Shown: piece by piece, positions 1-5,631 of the stretch
Layout of the letters: every line of letters starts with the position of its first letter
How positions within the stretch are numbered: position 1 is the stretch's first letter
NCBI GenBank assembly: GCA_020025455.1
Contig: JAHHSC010000059.1
Span: 1 to 8,148, forward strand
DNA: 8,148 bases
DNA from: Lawsonibacter sp.
GTDB taxonomy: Bacteria > Bacillota > Clostridia > Oscillospirales > Oscillospiraceae
Direction: 5' to 3'
Notes under the pieces: generated by a model
Seen by the model: only the letters and a program-made list of their open reading frames with translations
The model's database searches: none
Told to the model about the DNA's origin: nothing
Translations under genes and position numbers: made by a program

Positions 1-551
1 ATCATGCCGGAGCCCTTGGCGATGGCACCCATACGGACCTCTCTGCCGCCCAGGTTCAGGGCGAGGGCAAACTCCTTTTTCACCGTGTCGGTGGTCATAA
101 TGGCCCGTGCGGCGGCATCAGAGCCGTCGGTACTCAGCGCCTGCGCCGCCTGGGGAACGCCCGCCTCAATGGCGGCAATGTTGATGGTCTGGCCGATCAC
201 GCCGGTGGAGGCCACCACAAAGTCCTCGGGGGCATGTCCGGTGGCCTGGGCGGCAAATTCGCACATGGCGCGGGCATTTTGCTCGCTCATGGGGCAGCAG
301 GCGTTGGCGTTTCCGCTGTTGGCCACCACGCCCCACGCCGTTCCATCCTCGATATTCTGGCGGGTAACGTGGAGCGGCGCAGCCTTCACCTTGTTCCGGG
401 TAAAGGTGGCAGCGGCGGCACAGGGCCGCTCGGAGAGAATCAGCGCCAGGTCGTTCTTGTCGGGGCTGCTGCCGGCCTTGACCCCGCAGTGGACACCGGC
501 GGCACGAAAGCCCCGGGCGGCACACACGCCGCCGGAGATTTGATTCAGCAT
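1..551 (-). CDS. argJ: Glutamate N-acetyltransferase / ornithine acetyltransferase ArgJ, N-terminal part (runs off left edge)
   Basis: ArgJ moves the acetyl group from N-acetylornithine back to glutamate in the cyclic arginine pathway; some members also make N-acetylglutamate from acetyl-CoA. The 183 visible codons cover almost the whole alpha chain. Seen in the sequence: VVANSGNANAC at about residues 76-85, STGVIG at 115-120 (the oxyanion-hole region of the family), IMTTDT at 151-156, and AKGSGM at the truncated end. In known ArgJ proteins the self-cleavage site and nucleophilic threonine follow AKGSGMI within about seven residues, so the catalytic Thr lies just outside the window. The ATG at 551 is supported by AAAGGAG eight bases upstream. 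The gene lies 29 bp downstream of argC, in the usual argC-argJ order, and is presumably cotranscribed with it. Whether the enzyme is mono- or bifunctional cannot be decided from this part. Confidence 0.95.
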   Translation of the reverse strand, partial: MLNQISGGVCAARGFRAAGVHCGVKAGSSPDKNDLALILSERPCAAAATFTRNKVKAAPLHVTRQNIEDGTAWGVVANSGNANACCPMSEQNARAMCEFAAQATGHAPEDFVVASTGVIGQTINIAAIEAGVPQAAQALSTDGSDAAARAIMTTDTVKKEFALALNLGGREVRMGAIAKGSGM

Positions 552-580
552 AGTTGAAAACTCCTTTTCTCGCTGGGAGC

Positions 581-1519
581 TTACCGCAGACCCTCGGTCT
601 CCTCAAAGCCCAGCATCAGGTTCATGTTCTGGACCGCCGCACCGGATGCGCCCTTGCCCAGGTTGTCAAAGAGGGCCGTGATCGTAAATCGCTCGTCGTT
701 GCCCGCCACATGAAGCTCCAAGCCGTTGGAGTAGGCCATGGCATTGCCGTAGAGCTTCCCGGATTCCGGTCCGCCCAGAGGGGCCACCCGCACCAGCTTC
801 TGTCCGGCATAGCAGTCGGCAAGGGCTTCCCAGACCTGCTTGAGGCGGCTTACTGTGTTGAGCTGCTCCATGTGCAGCGGTATGGTGGTGGCCATGCCCT
901 TATAGTAGTCTGCCACAATGGGGCAGAACACAGGTTCTTTCTCCAGTTTGCACACCGCCTTCATCTCAGGCAGGTGCTTGTGCTCCTGTCCCAGTGCGTA
1001 AATACCGGGGCTGAACAGGGGCAGGGGCTTCTCATCCCCCTCATACTGGGCAATCATCTTCTTGCCGCCTCCCGAGTAGCCCGTCAGAGAGAAGCAGCTC
1101 AAATCAGCGTCGGCGGGCAGCAGGCCGGCCTTCACCAGGGGGTAGATACAGCTGATAAAGCCGGTGGCGTGGCAGCCGGGGTTGGCCACCCGCTTGGAGC
1201 CGGCGACGGCCTCGCGCTGGGCCGGACTTAGCTCGGGAAACCCGTAGGTCCAGCCTGCCGCGGTCCGGTGGGCCGTGGATGCGTCAATGATACGGGTGCG
1301 GTCGTTCTCCACCAGCTCCACCGCCTCCACCGCGGCAGCATCCGGAAGGCAGAGGAAAACCAGATCGGCCGCATTGAGGAACTTCCGGCGCTCCTCCCGG
1401 TCTTTGCGCTTCTCCTCGTCAATGAGGAGCAATTCGATGTCGCGGCGCTCCCCCAGCCGCTGGTAGATCTGGAGGCCGGTGGTGCCCTCCTTACCATCAA
1501 TATATACTTTGGGGATCAT
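581..1519 (-). CDS. argC: N-acetyl-gamma-glutamyl-phosphate reductase ArgC (short, type-2-like)
   Basis: This enzyme reduces N-acetylglutamyl phosphate to the semialdehyde with NADPH, the third step of ornithine/arginine synthesis in the cytoplasm. The protein is 312 residues, short for the classical type (about 335-345) and in the range of the type 2 family. Motifs: an N-terminal nucleotide-binding start VYIDGKEGTTG (residues 5-15), VANPGCHATGF with the catalytic Cys at 116, GYSGGGKKM (148-155), and QEHKHLPEM (178-186) holding the conserved active-site histidine. I chose the ATG at 1519 because the protein begins with the conserved MIPKVYIDG there and GAGG lies nine bases upstream. An in-frame ATG at 1570 would add 17 residues unlike the family and has no clear ribosome site. 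It is the first gene of the argC-argJ unit. No convincing ArgR box was found upstream. Confidence 0.95.
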   Translation of the reverse strand: MIPKVYIDGKEGTTGLQIYQRLGERRDIELLLIDEEKRKDREERRKFLNAADLVFLCLPDAAAVEAVELVENDRTRIIDASTAHRTAAGWTYGFPELSPAQREAVAGSKRVANPGCHATGFISCIYPLVKAGLLPADADLSCFSLTGYSGGGKKMIAQYEGDEKPLPLFSPGIYALGQEHKHLPEMKAVCKLEKEPVFCPIVADYYKGMATTIPLHMEQLNTVSRLKQVWEALADCYAGQKLVRVAPLGGPESGKLYGNAMAYSNGLELHVAGNDERFTITALFDNLGKGASGAAVQNMNLMLGFEETEGLR

Positions 1520-1590
1520 AGTCAGGTACCTCGAAATTCTCAAATTGCCCCCGCCAGGGCTGGATACCATCGGCAGCGGCTACGCTCTTT

Positions 1591-1619
1591 ATTATGGTAC
1601 ATTTCCCTTCAATTTGCAA
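1591..1619 (-). promoter_or_regulatory. Probable sigma-A promoter for argC-argJ
   Basis: Read on the minus strand there is TTGCAA (1619-1614, 4 of 6 match to TTGACA), a 17-base spacer, and CATAAT (1596-1591, 5 of 6 match to TATAAT). It lies about 70 bases upstream of the argC start and downstream of the cdd terminator, so it would be an independent promoter. A small inverted repeat GACA-N4-TGTC (1624-1635) sits just upstream of the -35 box. Assigned by eye from spacing and consensus; no start site is known. Confidence 0.6.
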
Positions 1620-1652
1620 TGCCGACATTTCTGTCTTTCAAAAAATCTTGAT

Positions 1653-1691
1653 AAAAAAGAAGGAGTCCGGGCATACCGCTCAAACTCCTCC
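1653..1691 (-). terminator. Intrinsic terminator after cdd
   Basis: On the minus strand, GGAGGAGT (1691-1684) pairs with ACTCCTTC (1666-1659), an 8-bp stem with one G-U pair and a 17-nt loop. It is followed by a run of six T residues (1658-1653). It begins 20 bases after the cdd stop codon and separates cdd from the argC promoter. The same hairpin has no T-run on the plus strand. Confidence 0.75.
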
Positions 1692-1710
1692 CTTCCAAAT
1701 TCGGCTTGGA

Positions 1711-2106
1711 TCACTCCAGCGACTTCGGTCCGAACCCGTGGGGCAGCAGGTCGCTAAGCTCCAGTGTCACAAAGTCCCCGCCTTTTCTGGCCACCAAGAC
1801 ATGCAGGTTGGGTGCAAACTCAAAGAGCATTTGGCGGCAGGGGCCGCAGGGCCAGCAGAAGTCCTCCCCCTGGCCCGCAATGGCGATGGCAACAAAATCG
1901 TCCCGGTGTCCTTCGCTGACCGCCTTCACCAGAGCGGTGCGCTCGGCGCAGATGGTCGAACCGTAGGCGGCATTTTCCACGTTGCAGCCGGTGAACACCG
2001 TACCATCCGCACACAGCAGGGCAGCTCCCACAGGAAAGTGGGAGTAGGGCACATAGGAATAGCGGTGCATCTCAAAGGCCAGATTGACTAATGCCTGATC
2101 TGTCAT
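1711..2106 (-). CDS. cdd: Cytidine deaminase (small tetrameric type)
   Basis: Cdd hydrolyses cytidine and deoxycytidine to uridine and deoxyuridine, a pyrimidine salvage step in the cytoplasm. The 131-residue length matches the homotetrameric zinc enzymes (B. subtilis Cdd is 136). Visible landmarks: YVPYSHFPVGAAL (18-30), GCNVENAAYGSTICAERTA (40-58) with zinc ligand Cys53 and catalytic Glu55, and PCGPCRQ (86-92) with zinc ligands Cys87 and Cys90. The use of three cysteines is what distinguishes this class from the dimeric His-Cys-Cys type. The ATG at 2106 has GGAGG nine bases upstream. The reading frame stays open further upstream to 2460, but that extension has no family similarity and overlaps a better small gene. 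It has its own likely promoter and a terminator, so it appears monocistronic. It is transcribed away from the de novo pyr operon. Confidence 0.96.
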   Translation of the reverse strand: MTDQALVNLAFEMHRYSYVPYSHFPVGAALLCADGTVFTGCNVENAAYGSTICAERTALVKAVSEGHRDDFVAIAIAGQGEDFCWPCGPCRQMLFEFAPNLHVLVARKGGDFVTLELSDLLPHGFGPKSLE

Positions 2107-2130
2107 GGGATCATCCCTCCTTGTCCATCC

Positions 2131-2159
2131 AGCATAGCGCGTTTTCAAGAAAGTTGCAA
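2131..2159 (-). promoter_or_regulatory. Probable promoter for cdd
   Basis: Minus-strand TTGCAA (2159-2154, 4 of 6) and TATGCT (2136-2131, 4 of 6) are separated by exactly 17 bases and sit about 25 bases upstream of the cdd start codon. The -10 match is modest. The -35 hexamer and spacer length are the same as in the argC promoter candidate. Confidence 0.4.
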
Positions 2160-2174
2160 CCATTTCTTTATGTA

Positions 2175-2201
2175 GGGGCTGGCGTTTCTCCCCCCAGCCC
2201 C
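2175..2201. repeat. GC-rich inverted repeat between the small YtxH-like gene and cdd
   Basis: GGGGCTGG (2175-2182) and CCAGCCCC (2194-2201) form a perfect 8-bp stem with an 11-nt loop. On the minus strand it begins 6 bases after the stop codon of the 60-residue gene, so it could end or stabilise that transcript, but no T-run follows in that direction. On the plus strand only a short TTTT follows. It could instead be a dispersed intergenic palindrome. The function is not determined. Confidence 0.5.
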
Positions 2202-2207
2202 CGCTTT

Positions 2208-2390
2208 TCATAGGTCGATGGCGTCGGTCAGATCCTCTACCATCTGGTTGACCCGCTTGGCCGCCTGATGGGCAGCCCGCTTCAGCTGCCGCTGAGAGGG
2301 GGCCATGGTAACGCCCACCGCAAAGCCAGCCGCCATGCCTGCTGCCAGGCCTACAATAAATTTTGCGGTACCGCACAAACCGTTTTGCAT
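2208..2390 (-). CDS. Small YtxH-like single-span membrane protein, function unknown
   Basis: This is a 60-residue protein. It starts MQNGLCGTAK, followed by a glycine/alanine-rich hydrophobic stretch at about residues 10-30 (FIVGLAAGMAAGFAVGVTMAP), too long and too G/A-spaced to be soluble. Then comes a basic amphipathic tail (SQRQLKRAAHQAAKRVNQ) and an acidic end. A short Gly/Ala-rich membrane segment ending in APxS, followed by a charged helix, resembles the YtxH-like family of small membrane-anchored proteins; that assignment rests on pattern only. The ATG at 2390 has a very good AAAGGAG six bases upstream; the in-frame ATG at 2432 lacks one. No clear promoter was found. A GC-rich hairpin lies just upstream of the ribosome site and another just after the stop codon. 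Its role is unknown; a link to pyrimidine metabolism cannot be claimed from position alone. Confidence 0.75.
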   Translation of the reverse strand: MQNGLCGTAKFIVGLAAGMAAGFAVGVTMAPSQRQLKRAAHQAAKRVNQMVEDLTDAIDL

Positions 2391-2408
2391 AGTTTGCTCC
2401 TTTCTGCG

Positions 2409-2426
2409 GGGCGGCTTGGTCCGCCC
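2409..2426 (-). repeat. Hairpin in the leader of the YtxH-like gene
   Basis: GGGCGG and CCGCCC (2409-2414 and 2421-2426) form a perfect 6-bp GC stem with a 6-nt loop. On the minus strand it ends 18 bases before the start codon, directly ahead of the AAAGGAG ribosome site, so it would lie in the 5' leader. It may influence translation or mRNA stability, or may be chance in GC-rich DNA. Confidence 0.35.
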
Positions 2427-2468
2427 GTCCACGCACCTTTATTTTACCCAGATATCTCAAAAAATCCG

Positions 2469-2497
2469 TTGCTAATTTCCCCCGATTCCGCTATAAT
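2469..2497 (+). promoter_or_regulatory. Promoter of the pyrCFKD operon
   Basis: TTGCTA (2469-2474, 4 of 6) and a perfect TATAAT (2492-2497) are spaced by 17 bases. Transcription would begin near 2504-2506, leaving a leader of about 76 bases before pyrC. The leader contains only a weak GTCC-N5-GGAC hairpin (2516-2528) and a direct repeat of GAGCGTAT (2505-2512 and 2545-2552). I see no terminator/antiterminator pair or PyrR-type binding loop in it. Confidence 0.75.
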
Positions 2498-2581
2498 TTA
2501 TTCTGAGCGTATTATGTCCAAGCAGGACTTCGCATTTACTTCCAGAGCGTATGCTTTGAATGACCAAAGGGTGTTTAGAAC

Positions 2582-3859
2582 ATGAAAATTTTGATCAAGA
2601 ACGGACGCCTGGTCCACCCGGTCACCGGAACCGTGGTGCTCCTGGACCTGCTGGTGGAGGACGGGATTGTGGCTTTGATGGAACGGGGCATTGACGTGGA
2701 GGCCGACCGCGTCATCAACGCCTCCGGGCTGATGGTCGCGCCCGGTCTGGTGGATATGCACGTCCATCTGCGTGATCCCGGTCTTACCTATAAGGAGGAC
2801 ATCGTCACTGGCTCCAACGCAGCTGCCCGGGGCGGCGTTACCGCCATGGCCTGCATGGCCAACACGAAGCCCACTGTGGATACCCCCGAGCTTGTCCAGT
2901 ATGTACTGGAGCGGGCCAAGGAGGGCTCCGGCGTCCAGATCTACCCCATCGGCGCTCTGTCCAAGGGCTTGATGGGTGAGGAGCCCACCGACGCCGAGGC
3001 CCTGCAGAAGGCCGGTGCCGTCGCCATCAGCGATGACGGCTGCAACGTGGACAATGCCAATCTGATGCGGGATGTGCTCATCCGCGCCCGCCGTCTGAAC
3101 CTGCCGGTACTGTGCCACTGTGAGGACACCTCCATGGTGGAGGGCCGGGCCGTCAACGAGGGCAGCGTATCCCGCCAGCTGTGGCTGGAGGGCCGTCCCG
3201 CCATTGCCGAGGAGATCATGGTCATGCGCGATGCCATGCTGGCCGAGGAGACCGGTGCCCACGTCCACATCTGCCATGTTTCCACCGGCCGCAGTGTAGA
3301 GATCATTCGCCGTATGAAGCGCAAGGGCATCAACATCACCTGCGAGACCTGTCCTCAGTACTTCACCCTCACCGAGGACGCCGTGCTGGAAAAAGGCTCT
3401 ATGGCCCGTGTCAATCCTCCCCTCCGCACGGCCAAGGACGTGGAGGCCATCATCGCCGGTCTGAAGGACGGCACCATTGACGCCATCGCCACCGACCACG
3501 CCCCCCACTCCGCAGAGGAAAAGGCTCGGAACCTGACCCGTGCCCCCAGCGGTATGGTGGGTCTGGAAACCTCCCTGGCCCTGTGTCTCACCGCCCTCTA
3601 TCACACCAAGAAGATGGACATGCCCGCCCTGATTAAGAAAATGTCCACCAATCCTGCCGACATTCTTCATTTGAACAAGGGGCGTATGTCTCTGGGCGGA
3701 GACGCCGACCTGGTCATCTTCGACCCCAACGAGGAGTGGGTCATCGACCCGGAGCAGTTCGCCTCCAAGGGGCACAACACCCCCTTTGCCGGTGCCAAGG
3801 TAAAGGGCAGGGTGAAGTACACCATCGTCAAGGGCCGCATCGTTTACGAGGCACCCTGA
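2582..3859 (+). CDS. pyrC: Dihydroorotase PyrC (class I)
   Basis: PyrC cyclises carbamoyl-aspartate to dihydroorotate, the third step of de novo UMP synthesis. The 425-residue length fits class I bacterial dihydroorotases. Landmarks in order: APGLVDMHVHLRDPG (53-67) with metal ligands His60 and His62 and substrate Arg64; ISDDGCNV (149-156), where Asp151/152 stands at the position occupied by a carboxylated lysine in other amidohydrolases; LCHCED (177-182) with His179; HICHVST (229-235) with His232; RVNPPLR (276-282); ATDHAPH (303-309) with catalytic Asp305; and APSGMVGLET (321-330). The start at 2582 has AAAGGGTG eight bases upstream, a moderate ribosome site. It is the first gene of the pyr operon, 54 bp before pyrF. 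All catalytic residues are present, so it should be an active enzyme and not an inactive pyrC-like partner of PyrB. Confidence 0.97.
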   Translation: MKILIKNGRLVHPVTGTVVLLDLLVEDGIVALMERGIDVEADRVINASGLMVAPGLVDMHVHLRDPGLTYKEDIVTGSNAAARGGVTAMACMANTKPTVDTPELVQYVLERAKEGSGVQIYPIGALSKGLMGEEPTDAEALQKAGAVAISDDGCNVDNANLMRDVLIRARRLNLPVLCHCEDTSMVEGRAVNEGSVSRQLWLEGRPAIAEEIMVMRDAMLAEETGAHVHICHVSTGRSVEIIRRMKRKGINITCETCPQYFTLTEDAVLEKGSMARVNPPLRTAKDVEAIIAGLKDGTIDAIATDHAPHSAEEKARNLTRAPSGMVGLETSLALCLTALYHTKKMDMPALIKKMSTNPADILHLNKGRMSLGGDADLVIFDPNEEWVIDPEQFASKGHNTPFAGAKVKGRVKYTIVKGRIVYEAP

Positions 3860-3913
3860 GCATATTCGTTCCAACCACACAAGTTCATCGAGAAATAGAA
3901 AGGGAGTATTCTA

Positions 3914-4840
3914 ATGTCTTTTGACGTTTTGCAGGATAAAATCATCGCCATGAAAAACCCCACCGTCGCCGGTTTGGACGCCCGCATCGACTATGTGCCC
4001 GCCCACATCCGCCAGGCCGCTTATGCCGAGTACGGCAAGGGCCTGAAGGGGGCTGTGGAGGCCATCTATCAGTTCAACGTGGGTCTCATCGACGCGCTGT
4101 GTGACATCGTCCCCGCCGTCAAGCCCCAGTCCGCCTACTACGAAAATCTGGGCTGGCAGGGCATGGAGATGCTGGAGCGCACCATCCAGTACGCCAAGAG
4201 CAAGGGCCTCTATGTCATCGCCGACATCAAGCGCGGCGACATCGGCTCCACCGCCTCCGCCTATGCCGAGGGCTGGCTCAGCGGCACCGCCGTGGAGGGC
4301 GAGACCTTCAAGACCTTTGACGCCGACTGTGTCACTCTGAACGGCTACATGGGCAGTGACTCCATCAACCCCTTCCTGGATGCCGCCAAGGCCGAGGACA
4401 AGGCCGTCTTTGCTCTGGTCAAGACCTCCAACCCCGGCTCCGGTGAGCTTCAGGACGTGGGGGTTAACCGCGGCGGCACCGTCTACGGTGTCATGGCCCG
4501 TCTGCTGGAGAAGCTGGGCCAGGGTACCGAGGGCAAGTACGGCTACACCAGGGTGGGCGCTGTCACCGGCGCAACCCACCCCGCCGAGCTGGCTCAGATC
4601 CGCACCATGATGCCCCACACCTTCCTGCTGGTCCCCGGTTACGGTGCCCAGGGCGGCACGGCCGAGGATGTGAAGTTCGCCTTCCAGGAGAACGGCCACG
4701 GCGCCATCGTCAACTCCTCCCGCGGCATCATGTGCGCCTGGAAAAAGACCGGCGGTGACGGTCACGACTTCCAGGAGGCCGCCCGCAATGCGGCAATCGC
4801 CATGCGTGACGACATCTGCCGTTTCACCACCATTCAGTAA
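3914..4840 (+). CDS. pyrF: Orotidine 5'-phosphate decarboxylase PyrF (class 2)
   Basis: PyrF removes CO2 from OMP to give UMP, the last step of de novo synthesis. The 308-residue protein belongs to the longer class 2 OMP decarboxylases (about 270-310 residues), not the 230-240-residue class of E. coli and B. subtilis. Evidence: TVAGLDARIDYVP (17-29), PAVKPQSAYYE (67-77) with Lys70, and the catalytic DIKRGDIGSTASAYAE (104-119) with the Asp104-Lys106-Asp109 tetrad residues. Next come VKTSNPGS (phosphate/loop region near 174) and VNSSRGI near the C-terminus, where the phosphate-gripping Arg lies. The ATG at 3914 has AGGGAG seven bases upstream. In B. subtilis pyrF follows pyrKD; here it precedes them, between pyrC and pyrK. 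Confidence 0.95.
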   Translation: MSFDVLQDKIIAMKNPTVAGLDARIDYVPAHIRQAAYAEYGKGLKGAVEAIYQFNVGLIDALCDIVPAVKPQSAYYENLGWQGMEMLERTIQYAKSKGLYVIADIKRGDIGSTASAYAEGWLSGTAVEGETFKTFDADCVTLNGYMGSDSINPFLDAAKAEDKAVFALVKTSNPGSGELQDVGVNRGGTVYGVMARLLEKLGQGTEGKYGYTRVGAVTGATHPAELAQIRTMMPHTFLLVPGYGAQGGTAEDVKFAFQENGHGAIVNSSRGIMCAWKKTGGDGHDFQEAARNAAIAMRDDICRFTTIQ

Positions 4841-4854
4841 GGCAGGGCAGAGGA

Positions 4855-5631
4855 ATGAAAGTAGAGCGTAAATGTAAAATCGTTGAGAAATCCAAGATGG
4901 GTGACGCCATCTGGATGACCCTGGAGGTGGGCGACATGGTCCGCACCTCCTGCAAGGGCCCCGGTCAGTTTGTCCATATCAAGTGCGGCGAGGGCCTGCT
5001 CCTCCGCCGCCCCATCTCCGTTTGCACCTGCAGCGAGGACGAGCCCAGCGACCTGCTGTCCATCGTCTTTGAGGTCCGGGGCGAGGGCACCGACTGGCTG
5101 GCCCGCCGTGAAGTGGGGGACGAGCTGGACGTGATGGGTATGCTGGGCAACGGCTTCCCCGTGAAGCCCGACGGCCGCTACCTGCTGGTGGGCGGCGGCA
5201 TCGGCGTGCCCCCCATGCGCGGCTGCATCCAGGCCTGTCAGGGGAACTGCACCGCCATTCTGGGCTTCCGCAGTAAGGACAAGATGATCCTCTCCAACCT
5301 CTTCGACGCGGAGTGCCAGAAGGTCCTCTACGCCACCGATGACGGTTCCTTCGGCTACCACGGCTATGTGGACGCTCTGGTTCGCCAGGAGCTGACCGAG
5401 GACCGAAACTACGACGCGGTTCTGGCCTGCGGCCCCAAGCCCATGCTGAAAAACGTCTATCTGGCCGCCAAGGAGTTTGGCGTGCCGGTACTGGTCTCCA
5501 TGGAGGAGCGCATGGGCTGCGGCATCGGCGCGTGCCTGGTGTGCGCCTGCGACATGAAGGACGGCACCAGAAAGCACGCCTGCAAGGACGGCCCCGTCTT
5601 TAACGCCGAGGAGGTGGACTGGAATGTCTGA
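4855..5631 (+). CDS. pyrK: Dihydroorotate dehydrogenase electron-transfer subunit PyrK
   Basis: PyrK is the FAD and [2Fe-2S] subunit that passes electrons from the FMN of PyrD to NAD+ in class 1B dihydroorotate dehydrogenase (a PyrD2-PyrK2 complex in the cytoplasm). The 258-residue length is normal. In order: an FAD-binding beta-barrel with GQFVHIK (37-43) and LLRRPISVC (49-57); EGTDWLARREVGDELDVMG (77-95); an NAD-binding domain starting YLLVGGGIGVPPM (109-121); ACGPKPMLK (191-199); and the iron-sulfur loop GCGIGACLVC with Cys222, Cys227, Cys230 and Cys243 in the C-X4-C-X2-C-X12-C arrangement. The start at 4855 follows pyrF by 14 bp with AGAGG immediately upstream. It overlaps pyrD by 8 bases, which suggests coupled translation of the two subunits. 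Confidence 0.97.
   Translation: MKVERKCKIVEKSKMGDAIWMTLEVGDMVRTSCKGPGQFVHIKCGEGLLLRRPISVCTCSEDEPSDLLSIVFEVRGEGTDWLARREVGDELDVMGMLGNGFPVKPDGRYLLVGGGIGVPPMRGCIQACQGNCTAILGFRSKDKMILSNLFDAECQKVLYATDDGSFGYHGYVDALVRQELTEDRNYDAVLACGPKPMLKNVYLAAKEFGVPVLVSMEERMGCGIGACLVCACDMKDGTRKHACKDGPVFNAEEVDWNV

Noticed and set aside
1520..1570. 17-residue extension of ArgC to an upstream ATG
   Set aside because: Conserved family sequence begins exactly at the ATG at 1519, and the extension shows no ribosome site.
1520..1650. ArgR (ARG box) operator upstream of argC
   Set aside because: The AT-rich pieces present do not form the expected TGNAT-AT-rich-ATNCA palindrome.
2107..2460. N-terminal extension of cytidine deaminase
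   Set aside because: The added residues are unlike the family and overlap the 60-residue gene in another frame. The ATG at 2106 has a strong GGAGG and gives the normal length.
2498..3880. Long minus-strand open frame (460 codons) opposite pyrC
   Set aside because: It is antisense to a gene with full dihydroorotase motifs. Its Gly/His/Val-rich, low-complexity composition is typical of the complement of GC-biased codons, and it has no family similarity.
3860..3913. Internal promoter or attenuator between pyrC and pyrF
   Set aside because: The 54-base gap has no paired -35/-10 elements and no stem-loop; it holds only the pyrF ribosome site.
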